Origin: Manihot esculenta
Taxonomy: Eukaryota > Streptophyta > Magnoliopsida > Malpighiales > Euphorbiaceae
NCBI RefSeq assembly: GCF_001659605.2
Contig: NC_035171.2
Span: 28,623,825-28,687,824, forward strand
Length of the DNA stretch: 64,000 nucleotides
Direction: 5' to 3'
In this document: positions 47,301 through 59,612 of the stretch, one piece after another
How the letters are laid out: every line of letters starts with the position of its first letter
Position numbering within the stretch: position 1 is the stretch's first letter
Translations under genes and position numbers: made by a program
Notes under the pieces: model-generated
The model's input: only the letters and a program-made list of their open reading frames with translations
Told to the model about the DNA's origin: nothing
The model's database searches: none

Positions 47301-49928
47301 GTTCTTTTCTTGTTAAGACCTAGAAATCACATATGCTTCAACCCAACCTAAAAAATGGTATAAATATTCAAACTATCAGAGCATCTCAACAGAACAGAAT
47401 AAAATTACTTTAGTTTTGAGACTGCACTTGAAACACCTCAAATTAGAACTATCATAGTTCAAACAAAACTGAAAAACTTTTACTTATTGCCAGTACTTAT
47501 CTATTGCTTATGATATCTTACCCTAAACATCGAAGTAAGCTCTCTGTAGCAGATGCCTCTTGCATAGCCTCTATTGCTGCTGTCTGTGCAGAATCTCTAA
47601 GCTTCATAACTTCCTGAAATAATCAATATGTGAACAAAAATGAGAAAATGGAAGACAGCATGGAACTTGACATATATTTTAGAAGACCAAAAAACCAAAT
47701 GGAAGAATGCTTACAAATAAAGCACACATGAAATTACAAGATTTGGTTCTAGACAATCAAAATAGTTCATGTACCAATAGTGCAGACAGTCAAAGGAAAC
47801 TCCTATTTCCTAGTTAATTTATGAGGAAAAAGGTCATTGATCCCCCAAAAGACATTGCTAATCTAGAAAGAATATTTCACTGCCAAGGGGCCTTTTGTAG
47901 TAGTATTCATTTGAAAAAATGACTTCTTGATTGTGCTCCCAAGAAAATGAGTAAACAGCTAAAAGCATGAGGATTGCCCACAAAGAGCAGTTACCCCAAG
48001 GTACACAAAATTTAACTTATCTCTATTAGTTTAATTTCCTAATATATTTTCACATTCAAGTTAGTTTTTTTATCACGTATTGCCAAATTCTGCACACTTT
48101 AGTGCTTCTATTTTATATTAAAGAATAGCTTAATGGAACCAACTGATATAGAATGGAGTTCTAATGATAACATGTGGGTGCCTTTCAGAAAAGTAAAGGA
48201 AAAAAAATATATATTTGACCTTTTGGTCCTCAGTCCTCACTCCTCACCCCTAACCCCCAAAAGGGAAAAAAAAACTTCATCAACTTCTCCAGATCAACTA
48301 CATCATAGCGTGTTTACCTTTCCAAGCTTAGCAACAGAAGAGGGGAGTGAATTCCATGAAACACTTCCCTCTGTCAGTTTCCTGCTATTTATTGAAACCT
48401 TAACCAGGTTTCCTGGAAAACCATTATTGTCTCCTGATGATTTCTTTCCAACAGATGCTCTTTGCTTATTTGACTTTTCTTGACCATCCAAATTTCCATT
48501 TGCAGCAACTTTCTTCGTAGATATCGGATTTCTATTCTCCTGTTTAGATGATTTGGCTGATAGTTGTTTCTTATTGTCCTCTTTAGATACCAACCTATCA
48601 CTTGATGTGCTTTTTCTAGGAGCCTGCCAAATACATTCTGATTAGAAGTAGAACCTAGTAGTTTGACTTCAAGAAGAGGCAAAATCCAATTAAAAAAAAA
48701 AGCAGCAACAGATATTCAAGAACTGGAGAGATCACAAAGATTAATATAGATTAACAACTTGGAGGATAAAAATCATGATTGTATCACCAAACCCAATTGA
48801 GGAACAACTAGAAACACCAAAAACCCATGATTAGTATAGAAAAAAATCTGGCTAAACCATCCATACTCCAAAATTATGGCATAGTTTATATGTAAACTGA
48901 ACAGGGTACTTTAAGTGCATTCCAAAAAAACCACATTATACTGAATGTCAATGTAAATAAATGGTTATACTTACAGAAATACTCCGAGCTTCAGGCTTCG
49001 GATCGTGTTTGGTAGCCCTTAATTTTGAATTCTCCCTGTGCTTCACCTCCATAGTCCCTTCCCAACTCTTCCTTAAAGCTTTAGCACCCAACTCAATTCC
49101 CTGAACTATATTCTTAATAACTGGTACCCTCTTTGCAGTTGGACTTGCCGCACGAACAGAACTCAACTTTTCCACCGACTTAGTAGATCCCTTATCTGAC
49201 CCCTTAATCTTCGTCTGCTGCTTAACCCCATTAGCAAATTTCTCAAATGAAGTGGGCAGCGAATAACAACTTGTTGGGGAGGAAGGAATCGACTTTGAAC
49301 TTGAAGATTTTGATTTTGCCACCTTCTTCAAATCCAAATTCAGTGTAGGTTTTGACAATTGAGACTTTGTCCTGCTCAGAGAAGAGTTTTTTCTATCTGA
49401 TAAATCCTCCTTATTAGCATTGCCATTCATTCTAACACCCACTGGTTTCTCCTTCTCTCCTACATTGCTACTTGCAAAATACCCTTTCTGAGGTGATTTC
49501 ACTTTGTCTAAATGTTTTAAACCTGAACTTGAATCATGATTATTATTGAGGAATCCAAGAGAGTGAGTTGCTACAATATCTTCTGGGCTCCCTACACAAG
49601 GGTGCCTTCCTGGGACTGGCCTAACACCTCTAAGAATGGGAACTGGTGAGGCTGATTCAAGTCTCTCAACATGAATAAATTGACCCAGTTGGATCTTATC
49701 ACTCAGAATTAGATCATCATGTTCATCAGCTAAAGCTACATAAGTGGCATGAGATGAATCTGATACCTTGAGATAAAACCCTTGGTTGGAAAATAACTCA
49801 CCTCCTGCTAGAGCTGGTACAATGCTAACCACTTGCAATAAAGATGACCTGTGCTCACCAGCAACTTTTATATCTGTATTCATGTGCTGCAAAAGTTTGA
49901 GAAGCACTCCTGGAACAAGATTGGCCAT
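44339..49928 (-). CDS. DUF936 family protein, 4 exons
   Basis: Exons on the minus strand: 48975-49928, 48318-48623, 47522-47613 and 44339-45191, all GT-AG, giving 734 residues. The N-terminus ([19 protein letters not shown], about residues 1-125, with [17 protein letters not shown] and [16 protein letters not shown]) is the plant-specific DUF936 domain. The middle is Ser/Lys-rich and probably disordered. Exon 3 encodes a helical [17 protein letters not shown] segment; the C-terminus has a conserved [16 protein letters not shown] block and a Gly/Ser end. The biochemical role is not known to me. The start is the Met that begins the conserved domain. An untranslated first exon may lie upstream toward 51.2 kb. 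Confidence 0.94.
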
Positions 49929-52526
49929 TTCTTAAGAGACCTTCAATATGCATGAGTCTGATATACCCAGATGGAGAAGTTGAGTTTGATATACAAATGG
50001 TAAATAAACGGATGAAATAGTTGAAAGGAAAGGTGTTTGTCAATACTCAGACTGAAACCGGGGAATCAAAGATTTGGACTTTAACAAGAAAGAAAGAAAG
50101 ACAGAATTAAACTTTAGACCCAGAAGACAATTTTTGTACCCAAAAAGGGGTTTAATCTCATAAGATTCAAAAGAGAGAGAAGTAGAAAGCTCAAGATTCA
50201 GATTGGAAAATGTTTAAGCTTATGGAACTAATAATGCTGATTAAGTTTAATGCAAAGGACAAAAGAAAAAAGCACAAACACCATCTGTTTTTGTAATGAA
50301 GAGGATGAAACAATCATAGAGACCAACCCCCACCCAACAGTGTAAAAGAAAGCACAAATTAAGAATCAACAAGACGAAATTTATATCAAGAAAATAAATT
50401 AATCACAAAAGACAACCGAGAAAGTAATAAGATGTTTTCAATAATATGGAAGTAATAATGGTGTACAGCTTGGACAGGAACAAGTGAATTGTACTAAATA
50501 TTCAACAACCCAGAAGAGAAAATGGCTACAGCCTGCTGTAACTGATAATAGCATACGGCCTTTTATGCAACCGACCAACAAAAAAACAAACAGAGAGCAA
50601 TTTCTATGCAAAACCTAAAACTGGGAAGGCAACAAATTTTGGGAAAAAAATAAATTAATAGGGTTTTTAATGTAGAGCCAAAGGAGAAAGCCAATCCAAA
50701 TGGGTAAGAAAAAGGAACCTTTTTTATCAGAAGTAGATAAGAAAATAAAGGGTAAACAGAAACAAGAATTTGAGGGGAAAAAATGCTTGTAATTGGAACT
50801 AGAACTTGCAGGAAGCAGAGAAAAAGGTGAGGAAATAATTGATGGCGGACTTATTGCATGATTGACATTACACAATCCATAAGGAGAGAGAGTTTGTCCG
50901 TCACTGACATAGACCTAGAGAAAACACATACAAGAATTTTAATGGGTTCTCAAGAAAAGAAAAGAAAGGAAAAGGAAAGAAAAGAAAAGAAAAGAAAATA
51001 ATCAATGACCCACTTGAGCTTGCTTGGATTGAATTCAACAGAGCTCAAATGGACTAAAGAATGACTTAAAAAAAGAGTTTCAGGTGGGAAAAGGAAGAAG
51101 CAAAGGGGTTCTGCTAATCCACTCTCCGGAAATCTTCCTTGCAGGAACAGCAGAGGAATCTTAACAGAGAATTTAAAACTAAAATAAAGCAAAAATAAAA
51201 CAAAACTCCATTAATTAATCTTACCTTTAATCTGTAGAATGGGTTTTATTAAAAAATATTAATAATTAAGAATAATTATGTGTATGGAAATGCAAATGGG
51301 TGCATGTGCGAAGGTGGTAGGAACAAGGTAATGGAGTGTCGGCTGCCTGAAAAGGTCTCACATATGTATCTCCGAGAAGTTGCAATGTCTTCTCTTCTTA
51401 ATTTTTTTAATTATTCATGAGAAAAATAATTAATTATTATCTTTTTTTTACCAGGAAATGACTTGGATTAAATTAAATAAATATTAAAATAAATAATTAA
51501 ACACTCTTAAAATAATTTTAAATGAAGGGAGAGTATTTCATTCTTTATTCTTTATAAATTAATTTAGTATAAATAAAATTTAATTTTAACTTAATAATTT
51601 TTTAATAAAATAAATAATGATTTACTTTATTTTTAAAAAATTTACTTTTTTAATCTTATTTTTAAAATATTTATTAAAAATACATAATTAAATGTTAAAA
51701 TAGTTAAAAATTAAATAAATCAAAAAAACACATTCATTTACTAATTCTTTAAAAAACAAGTTAGCGTTAATAATATATTTACATTTCGCTACTTTAAAAA
51801 TAAAAATATCTTAAATTTTTAATTAATTTTAATCCTTCTGATTTTTTATATAATGATTGAAGCATTTTTTGTTGAGAAGAAAAATATATTTATTTTTTTC
51901 ATAACATAAATTAATAATATATCTATTAAAAGTCTTTTTTTTATTGGTGGATGTAATTTTTATTAATTAAAAAATATATAAATTATGCATATTGAATTTG
52001 GTTAATAATATCAAAGGAAATTTCTGATTAAAATTAATATAATATAATAATCGTTCGAAGTAGATCATATGTTGACACTTAAATATAAGATCACCTGATC
52101 AGATGATATTCAATTTTTTCTAAGAAAAATAAATTTTAGATACTTCAAATACTTCAGATCTTAATCTTTCGTCAAGACTAACTCTAGGGTGAAACTCCAC
52201 CGAAAATTACCATTAAAAAACACAATTTAGTAGATTTCTATCATATCTTCAGAATTTTATATTTATTAGTCAGTATTAATTGAATTTTTAAAAAATGTGA
52301 TAATCTGATAAATATAAATATTAAAATAAGCAATTTTTCTAATGTTAAGTTTAAAATACACTTTTATTTTTAATTTATTGATTTAAGTGTTATAATGGTT
52401 ACCGTAAGTAGTAATTATTTCATTTTTACCTTTTTATAGATCGGTTAGTTGCAGAATAATTTCATTTCAATCACATCAAAAATTATTAATTATTTTAATT
52501 AATGTAATAATTTTTTAATTAAAAAA
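49929..52526. other. DUF936 gene upstream region and AT-rich spacer
   Basis: 49929-51230 is moderately AT-rich and may include 5' untranslated exon sequence, an intron and the promoter of the minus-strand DUF936 gene; an AAAGAAAAG-type run lies near 50955-50998. From 51380 to 52526 it is very AT-rich with no gene seen. Confidence 0.5.
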
Positions 52527-52649
52527 GAGAAAATTACTTTTTAGTCCCTGAGGTTTAACGTAATTAACACTTCTGTCCCTCTATTTTGGCGACCCAACAC
52601 TTAAGTCCCTCACTTTCACTTCCGTCCAAATTCGTAGTCCTTCCGTCCA
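52527..52649 (+). repeat. left terminal inverted repeat of the MULE
   Basis: Begins GAGAAAATTACTTTTTAGTC and ends CCTTCCGTCCA, with an exact inverted partner at 53545-53667 apart from base 2. Confidence 0.95.
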
Positions 52650-52924
52650 TTTAATCCGTTTGGTCAAAGAGTCAAAAGCGAGAGATGATAATTTTTTCCA
52701 GAAATACCCTTCTCTTAAATGTGAAATTCCTTCTCTTTCATGTTTTTTCCAATTGCATCTCTCCAGTTGCAGAAGAAGAAGAAAGTTGCATAAGAAGAAG
52801 AAAAGGAAAAGGAAGAAGAAGAAAGAAGAAGTGTAAATGAAAATAATTTATAAATAAAATAATTTTATTTAAATTTCTAATCATATTAAAAAAATAATTT
52901 TAACAATAAATTATAAAATTAAAT

Positions 52925-53470
52925 TTGGCTAGCGACTCCATCTTCTACCTTGAGAAGATGCTCTCGCCGTTGCCCCTCTCACGCCGTACGCCCGATGATC
53001 GCCAAATGCTGCCGCCAGCCCGAGTTCCAGCAGTTCGTGCAACGATTGCTCCACCGTCGGCGCTACGAACCATCTCTGGCTGCCTTCATCGTCGATAGCT
53101 CACGAGAGGTTGCTTCGGTCTTCCTCAAATCGCCGATTCACACAGCAACTTCCTCCCTGGCGACGTTGAGGCTGCTAGGTTCATCCTGCTACCACTGTGT
53201 ATGCCGTCCGTGCAATGTCGGTTGACAGCCCCTAAACCGGCGGATCGAGCAACGATTGCGCCTCTGTCGGCGCTGAGCCAACTCGGACCTCACCTTGTTG
53301 ATGACAGCTCACGACGAAAGCCCAAACCGAGACCATCTCGATCTCGACCTCTACGAACGTGGGGACTGACGTGCTCCATGTCCATGTCGCGGCCGTTGCA
53401 GTCAGGCAAGTATCACCGGGCGAGCATGCTGCAGACAGATCAGTCATGCATCCGCTAGCGATCGGCACTC
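52925..53470. other. GC-rich cargo of the MULE
   Basis: Frames are open on both strands (plus 52950-53225, 91 residues; minus 53232-53468, 78 residues), but neither product is recognised. Similar phrases recur about 200 bp apart (GCAACGATTGC followed by GTCGGCGCT, and GATAGCTCACGA / GACAGCTCACGA), so the cargo contains an internal diverged duplication. Likely captured or gene-derived sequence; the source is unknown. Confidence 0.55.
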
Positions 53471-53544
53471 ATTTTCGCCTCGAGTGGTCCACAAAGAAGG
53501 AAGAGGGTTAATTTTGTCAATTCACGTGTCCCAAACGGCTATTT

Positions 53545-53667
53545 TGGACGGAAGGACTACGAATTTGGACGGAAGTGAAAGTGAGGGACTTAAGTGTTGG
53601 GTCGCCAAAATAGAGGGACAGAAGTGTTAATTACGTTAAACCTCAGGGACTAAAAAGTAATTTTCCC
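53545..53667 (-). repeat. right terminal inverted repeat of the MULE
   Basis: Inverted copy of 52527-52649; it ends AAAAAGTAATTTTCCC before the target repeat ATTAAAAAA. Confidence 0.95.
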
Positions 53668-53695
53668 ATTAAAAAATTTTAAAATACAATTAATT

Positions 53696-54216
53696 AATTT
53701 TTTGAATCAAAAAGAGAGCTTATCTCAGATTATTAATATCAAAGGATAATGCGTCGTATAAGAATAAATGAGGGTATACCCCCAATCAAAATCAGACAAA
53801 GAACCAGCCGCCCTTGCAACTGTATGAGCAACTTGATTCGCTGATCTCCTAATAAAAGCAAACGAAACATATTGCAGCTCATGAAGAAGAGCCTTACAAT
53901 CATTAATCATTAACTCAAAATATGAAGAATTAGAGTGTGGATAATTCAAAGCGTTAATAACTAGCTTACAATCCATCTCCACACAAATCAGAAAATAATT
54001 TTTAGATTTCAACCAACTCAATGCCTCCCTAAAATATAACACTTCACCCAATAGAGGATCCATTAAACCCGGTATGACCATAAGTTGACCTTCACAACAG
54101 TACCCCAATGAATTTCGGACCACCATACCCAACCCATATGAACCATTAGTCTTACTGAAATGTCTATATTGCATTTATAATGTCTATATTGAATTTCGGA
54201 CCACCATACCCAACTC
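53696..54216 (-). mobile_element. 5'-truncated LINE (non-LTR retrotransposon)
   Basis: A 521-bp insertion carrying a LINE RNase H-like domain is flanked by the direct repeat AAAATACAATTAATT (53681-53695 and 54217-54231). Variable-length target duplications and 5' truncation are the normal result of target-primed reverse transcription. The 3' end (minus strand) finishes in a short A-rich tail (TTCAAAAAATT). The 5' junction repeats a short piece of the element itself (TGTCTATATTG and TTTCGGACCACCATACCCAA occur twice near 54113-54212). Confidence 0.85.
53725..54174 (-). pseudogene. LINE RNase H-like domain fragment (RVT_3 type), still open
   Basis: The 149-residue frame has the order of the plant LINE RNase H-like domain: GLGMVVRNSLG, then EVLYFREALSWLKSK, then CVEMDCKLVINAL, then a C-terminal FAFIRRSANQVAHTVARAAG. 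The Asp/Glu residues of the fold can be seen. There is no upstream reverse transcriptase, so it is the surviving 3' end of a LINE polyprotein and not an independent gene. The open frame suggests a fairly recent insertion. Confidence 0.85.
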
Positions 54217-54949
54217 AAAATACAATTAATTGATTAATAAAACTAATAGCTTTTAACAATAATTACTTATTGGTTGATTTTCAATTTAGTAGGTCAGATA
54301 ATCAATCAATCAAATTCAAATTTTCAAATATAAGGTACTAGGCATATTCAATAACATGCACATATATTTGGTAAACTTTGTGACATTGCCAATACTAAAT
54401 TTATTAAATAATATAAAATCTTAAATTTTAATTTTTTTTAATTTTATTATCTGTTTCTCTGCCATAATAGATATAAAACTATTTTCCCCTTTCATGAATT
54501 AATATATGTCTTAATTAAATTTTAACTACAATTAATATGTAATAATATAATAAAAAAAACTCTTTAAATAAACAATTAGGGTTAGTTGATATTGGAGATT
54601 TTTTTTTCTTATGTAATTAAATAATCACATTTTTAAAAGCTAAACTATTGTTTATGAAAATATTTGTTAAATGTAGCAGGTTAACATTCTGACATCACAC
54701 TACCAAATATATAGGTATTAGCAGGAATTTTCCAGCCAACCCCAATTTGAGATTTTATTTTTTTACTAGAAATTTTATTTAATATTCTATTGTTTTATTA
54801 AATAATAAAATAATAAATAATAAAATATTCATATAGAAAAAATTAAAATTATAGAATTTTTTTAATTGATTTTTTTATTGAATTAAGGGCACAAAAAGAG
54901 AAAGAAATTCGTAATTGAATAAATTAAAAATTTAAATTTTTATATTTAT

Positions 54950-55320
54950 AAAAATTGAATCAAATCGATTTTAATTAAAATTTAAATCAAACTGAATCGA
55001 TCTAATTAATTTTGATTCAATTCTATTTGATCGGTTTTATTTTTTAATAAATTTTTTATTCTTTTATACTTTATTTTGAGCATTTTAAAATTTAATTGAA
55101 ATATTTTAATCTTAATATGATTTAATCTCTTTATATTATTAAAAATAATATACTATTCGTTCATTTTTTAAATTTTTTTCTGATTAAAATCGAATAGAAC
55201 TGAAATAATTAAAATTTTTAAAATTAAAAATTAAATCGAATCAAAATAAATGAAAAAATCAAATTGAATTTTTAAATTAATTTGATTCAATTAATTTTTT
55301 TATTTGAATCGAATACCGTT
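54950..55320. repeat. dispersed AT-rich repeat, copy 1
   Basis: Shares with 57480-57880 an ordered series of phrases: CAAACTGAATCGAT-like start, TTAATAAATTTTTTATT, ATTTTAAAATTTAATTGAAA, TATTATTAAAAATAATATA, then AAAATCGAAT- and GAATCAAAATAA-like blocks. No inverted ends were fixed, so the class (MITE or other) is open. Confidence 0.6.
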
Positions 55321-57479
55321 GTAATTAATTAGAGAGATTAATTAATTATTATTTTAAAATTATGTAAAATAAAATAGTTTAAATGAGTAGTTGTGAATAA
55401 AGGAATAATTTTAGGGAGGTTAGTAGTGATGACCCACACAAATTTGGCTGCATTCTCTTAAAAACAAAATCATTTAATTTTACACATTAATGCATAGATT
55501 TAGAATATCTTGGTAGACCAAATTTGGCTCCTACTTCTTCAAATCATTTGTACATTTCACCACAAAAGGTATAACATCCCTTTCTCCCCAAAAATTTTTT
55601 TGGCTTTTTTATCTACAAGCTCTTGTAGATTCATAGATGGAGATGACATTGGTTTGGATATTTTTAGAATATTTAATCTAATCAAATTTTACCGACACAA
55701 ATTTAAATATATTATTATTTTTTTAAAAAAATTAAGTGTAATATAATTAAGTTTCGTTTACTGTTAAAATTAGTATTATTCCTTTTTATAATCAATGTGT
55801 AATTCAACACATCATCAAGTTTAGAATTTTATTGGTGTATGATATATTTATAAGAGATTCAATATCGGACGAGATCTAACTCACTTTAAAAGTTAAAGTA
55901 AATGGAGAAGTGCGTATAACTCATATAAAAAGCATATTATCATTTTTCACGATTAATATGGAATTCAGCATTTTCAAAATTTCAACGAATATTAAATATT
56001 CACAAAATAGTAAAATCTTGATCCTACAATATAATAATAGTAATAGCAATAAGGTTAATTTTACTATGTTTTGTAGCAATTTATAATAAGTAAATTTAAA
56101 ATAATTTTTATATTTATTTTGTACTTAACTTAAAATAATTAATTTAATTTTTTAATAGTTTTGAGCCGATAATTTTATAAAACTTCTATTTAATTTCCCT
56201 AGTCGATGTGGGATTATCACAATGGCATGGTGAATCCCTTTATAGCATAATATAAAATAGCTTCAAAAAGAGAAGAATACAGGAGAGAGTGACCAAGCGG
56301 TAGTGTGAACTTGATTTCCGCGGAGGGTGTCGCTTCACTCGACGATTTCTCCACTCGTGATTTTTTATTTTTGTATAGTTTTTTTTATTTTGAATAAATT
56401 TTTCATTTATTTTATTTTTATTCATAAAAAATTCATTTGTTTAAAATCAATTTAAATATAGTAAAATTCAATTAAAATCTTTTATATTAAATAAATTAAT
56501 AATAAAATTTAAATTAATTTAATTAGTTTATATTTTTTATTATTTTTAAACTAAATAGAAATATTTATTCTTATAAATAACAATCATTATCACATAAAAA
56601 CATTATTAATACTTTTGTAACATTTAAAATCTGATTTTTATACAATTTTTTATCATTAAAAATAGTAAAATTATTTTTAAAAATTAATAAAATAATATAA
56701 TAAATTTTAAATTAATTATAAATGTATTAAGTATTAATAATCACTATTAAATTAAAATAATTTTTATAAAGAGTAATTATTAATTATAAATAAGAAATAA
56801 ATTTAAAATTAAAACAAAAAAATAAAAAAAATCTAAGGCTAATTAAATAAATTTGATATAAGTAATTTTAAGTGAAATTATTTTTTGTAAAATTCTAATA
56901 ATTTTAACAAAATTTATGAGAAAATATATTTTTTTTTCACTAAATTTTCTGAGTGTTCTAAACACATCCCTATAAATAAATGATTTACTAGCTAATAAAA
57001 TTGAATTAATTAAGAAATTAGTATAAACAAAAGCACTTAAATTATAAAAGTATTTTTACTAATTTGAGTGTGAGATTGATTTTCTATTTTTATTGGTTGA
57101 ATAACTATATAATTATGTTAATTTTATTCTAAATGTTTTTATTGTAAAATTAATTATCATATAAAATTTCAATTAAAAAATTAAAATTTATAAATACATT
57201 AAATTGGTAATTATAATTACACATTGTTTTTGTTATTAAGTTTAAATAAAATAGTAATTTTGTAATATACAATATTCATTTAATAGTATACCAGTTGAAT
57301 CTCTGTGCAATTCAGTTGGCATATTTATTCACTTTAAACCCATTAAATATATTTAATATAAATTAATAAATTTACAAATATAAAAGTAATTAAAAAATGG
57401 ATAAAATAATATATTAAATTATTAATGTTATTGATGTTATATTTAGGGTTGAGCAGAATTAAATAAACTAAAAATTAAA

Positions 57480-57880
57480 AGTTTGGTATTTGTGAAAATC
57501 AAATCGAATTGATTTTGATTAGAAATCGAATCGAATCAATCTGATTCAGTATGATTTGGTTTGATTTGAATTGTTTGAATTTTAATAAATTTTTTATTTT
57601 TTAATTTTTATTTTTATTATTTTAAAATTTAATTGAAATATTTTAATTTTAATATAATATAATTTTTATATTATTAAAAATAATATATTATCACTAATTA
57701 GTTCGGTTTAATTTTTTTTTAATTTTTTTTAATCAAAATTGAATTGAATTAAACTGAATCAAAATAACTGAAATTTTTAAAATTAAAAACTAAATTAAAT
57801 TAAAATAAATAAAAAATAAAATTAAAATTTTAAATTAATTCAATTCGATCGATTTTTTTAATTTAAATTAAATAGTACTT
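57480..57880. repeat. dispersed AT-rich repeat, copy 2
   Basis: Same ordered phrases as copy 1 at 54950-55320 in the same orientation, with many substitutions. It starts and ends with AATCGAAT/GATTCGATT-like sequence (AATCGAATCGAATCAATC near 57525; AATTCAATTCGATCGA near 57838), suggesting loose terminal inverted repeats. Confidence 0.55.
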
Positions 57881-59612
57881 CCTCTGAATATATTGTTATT
57901 ATCTGATTTATTGATTATTTTTGTGTGAGTGATATACAAATTAAATTTTCAGACTCTTGATATTGTCACATTGATGTAGAAGAGCTATACTATACAGGGG
58001 AGTGTTGGAAACGCTGGCAGGCCTAAGAAAAATAGATTGACTACTCGGCACATCTGCTAGCTTTCGTAGTATGCCTATTGTGTGCGCAGGCCTTTTGTGG
58101 TAGGCCTACCAGAGCAATAGCTATGTCCACCGACATGTCAATTTAAAAAAAAAAAATAGATTTTTGACGATTTTTTGAAATTTTTAACAAATTTCAACGA
58201 CAAAAAATTTTATTGAACTACTGATATGAATTTTGAGGTGCTTTTCATAAATTCTTTTTATAATTTTAACTATAAAATATTATTAATTACATGTAAAAAA
58301 GGTGATGATGGTCTATTAATACCCATTACTTTTCTATTATTTGCACTACGATAAAATATTAAAAAAAAATTATAATTGAGTATTTTTTTATAGTTGAGAC
58401 TTTCTGTAACGATCAAAATAAATTAGAAATAATTTTTATTGGAAAACCAAAAAAAGTAAATTTTATTTGATTTACCTCATCTTATACTATAAATTTTTTA
58501 ATTAATATATATAAAATTAATTTAAAAAAAAATTGAACACCCAAGAAAACCAAAAGGGAAATTCTTCTTTTTATAAAGTAATAATTACTCATCTTAACCT
58601 TAAGCCACAATGGCTAATGACTCATTACCTAATGATTATCCTTTTTGAATAGTATTGCATTGGAAATATTGTTGCATATATTGTTAAAATAGGGAATAAA
58701 GACAAATTAATTGATTAAGCCTTAGAATATGCTAAAGTACTTGTAATTATTTTCCTTAAAAAAAAAGTGGTTGTAATTATTAGTTGTTTTTTTAAAGTTA
58801 ATAACATGTTTTAGCTTCCTTATCACACTCCTTAGCAAAGTAATCACTAAGCAAAAAGGCTAATGATTTTGATTATGTATCAAACAGGAAAAAAAAAAAA
58901 AAAAAAAAAAACAACACTCACGAGATAAAAGTTTTTTTTTTTCTTTTATGATCATTTTTTTTACATGTGCCAAAATGTTTGTATATGCATTCAATAAAAT
59001 TTTGTTTTAAATTTAAATGATAAAGTGTAAAATTTGCTGAAGAGCTAAAAATAATAAAATTCTTTTTTTTAGTTTAAATTTATCTTTGAATTATTATTAA
59101 AAGGATCAAATAAAAACTAAATAAAGCTAAAATCTTGATAAATGGTTGTTCTGTTTAGTCTTTTATTAATAATTTAAAGATATATTTAGTATGAAAAATA
59201 AAATTTAATATTTTTAGTCTCTGTTGTATAATTTAAGATAAATTTATAATATAGTATAAAACAATAGTCACCATATTATATATCTCTAAAATTATTTATG
59301 TTTAATTTAAAATTTGATTAAATTAAGAAAATAATTAATTGTTTCTATTTTTTATTATTCATAATAAACATAGAAAAAATAAATTTGTAACAGGATTAAA
59401 TATTATAAATATTTAAAATTATATAAAATAAATAATAAAAATACTTAAGATAATTAAAAATACTTTCACCCTAAAAAATTATTGAAGAAAGAGTATTTCC
59501 AATGTCTGGATCGAGGTTTCATAAGATAACCCAATTCACTCACATCTAGCTGAATCTACAAAAGGAAAATCAATCTCATTTGCTTAACAAAAAAAAATTA
59601 AAAAGCAGAAAT

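Larger units (their letters stand above)
52527..53667. mobile_element. non-autonomous Mutator-like element (MULE) with GC-rich cargo
   Basis: Terminal inverted repeats of 123 bp (52527-52649 and 53545-53667) match at all but one position, base 2 (GAGAAAATTAC versus GGGAAAATTAC). The 9-bp direct repeat ATTAAAAAA flanks the element (52518-52526 and 53668-53676), the length typical of Mutator transposition. The 1141-bp element encodes no transposase. Its centre (about 52925-53470) is strikingly GC-rich against an AT-rich background, as in Pack-MULEs that carry copied gene fragments. A GAAGAA-rich purine tract lies at about 52766-52834. The near-identical arms suggest recent activity. Confidence 0.92.
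54232..59612. other. long AT-rich spacer, no gene seen
   Basis: Contains two copies of a dispersed AT-rich repeat (annotated separately), a less AT-rich island at about 57950-58140, an A25-type run near 58890, and the 3' flank of the aldolase-family gene ending at 59613. Short frames here match nothing I recognise. Confidence 0.6.

Noticed and set aside
56281..56351. tRNA-Ser-like start (GTGACCAAGCGGTAG) with ends that could pair
   Set aside because: There is no T arm or B box (GGTTCGANNCC), and the arms do not fold as a cloverleaf, so it is not called as a tRNA or SINE.
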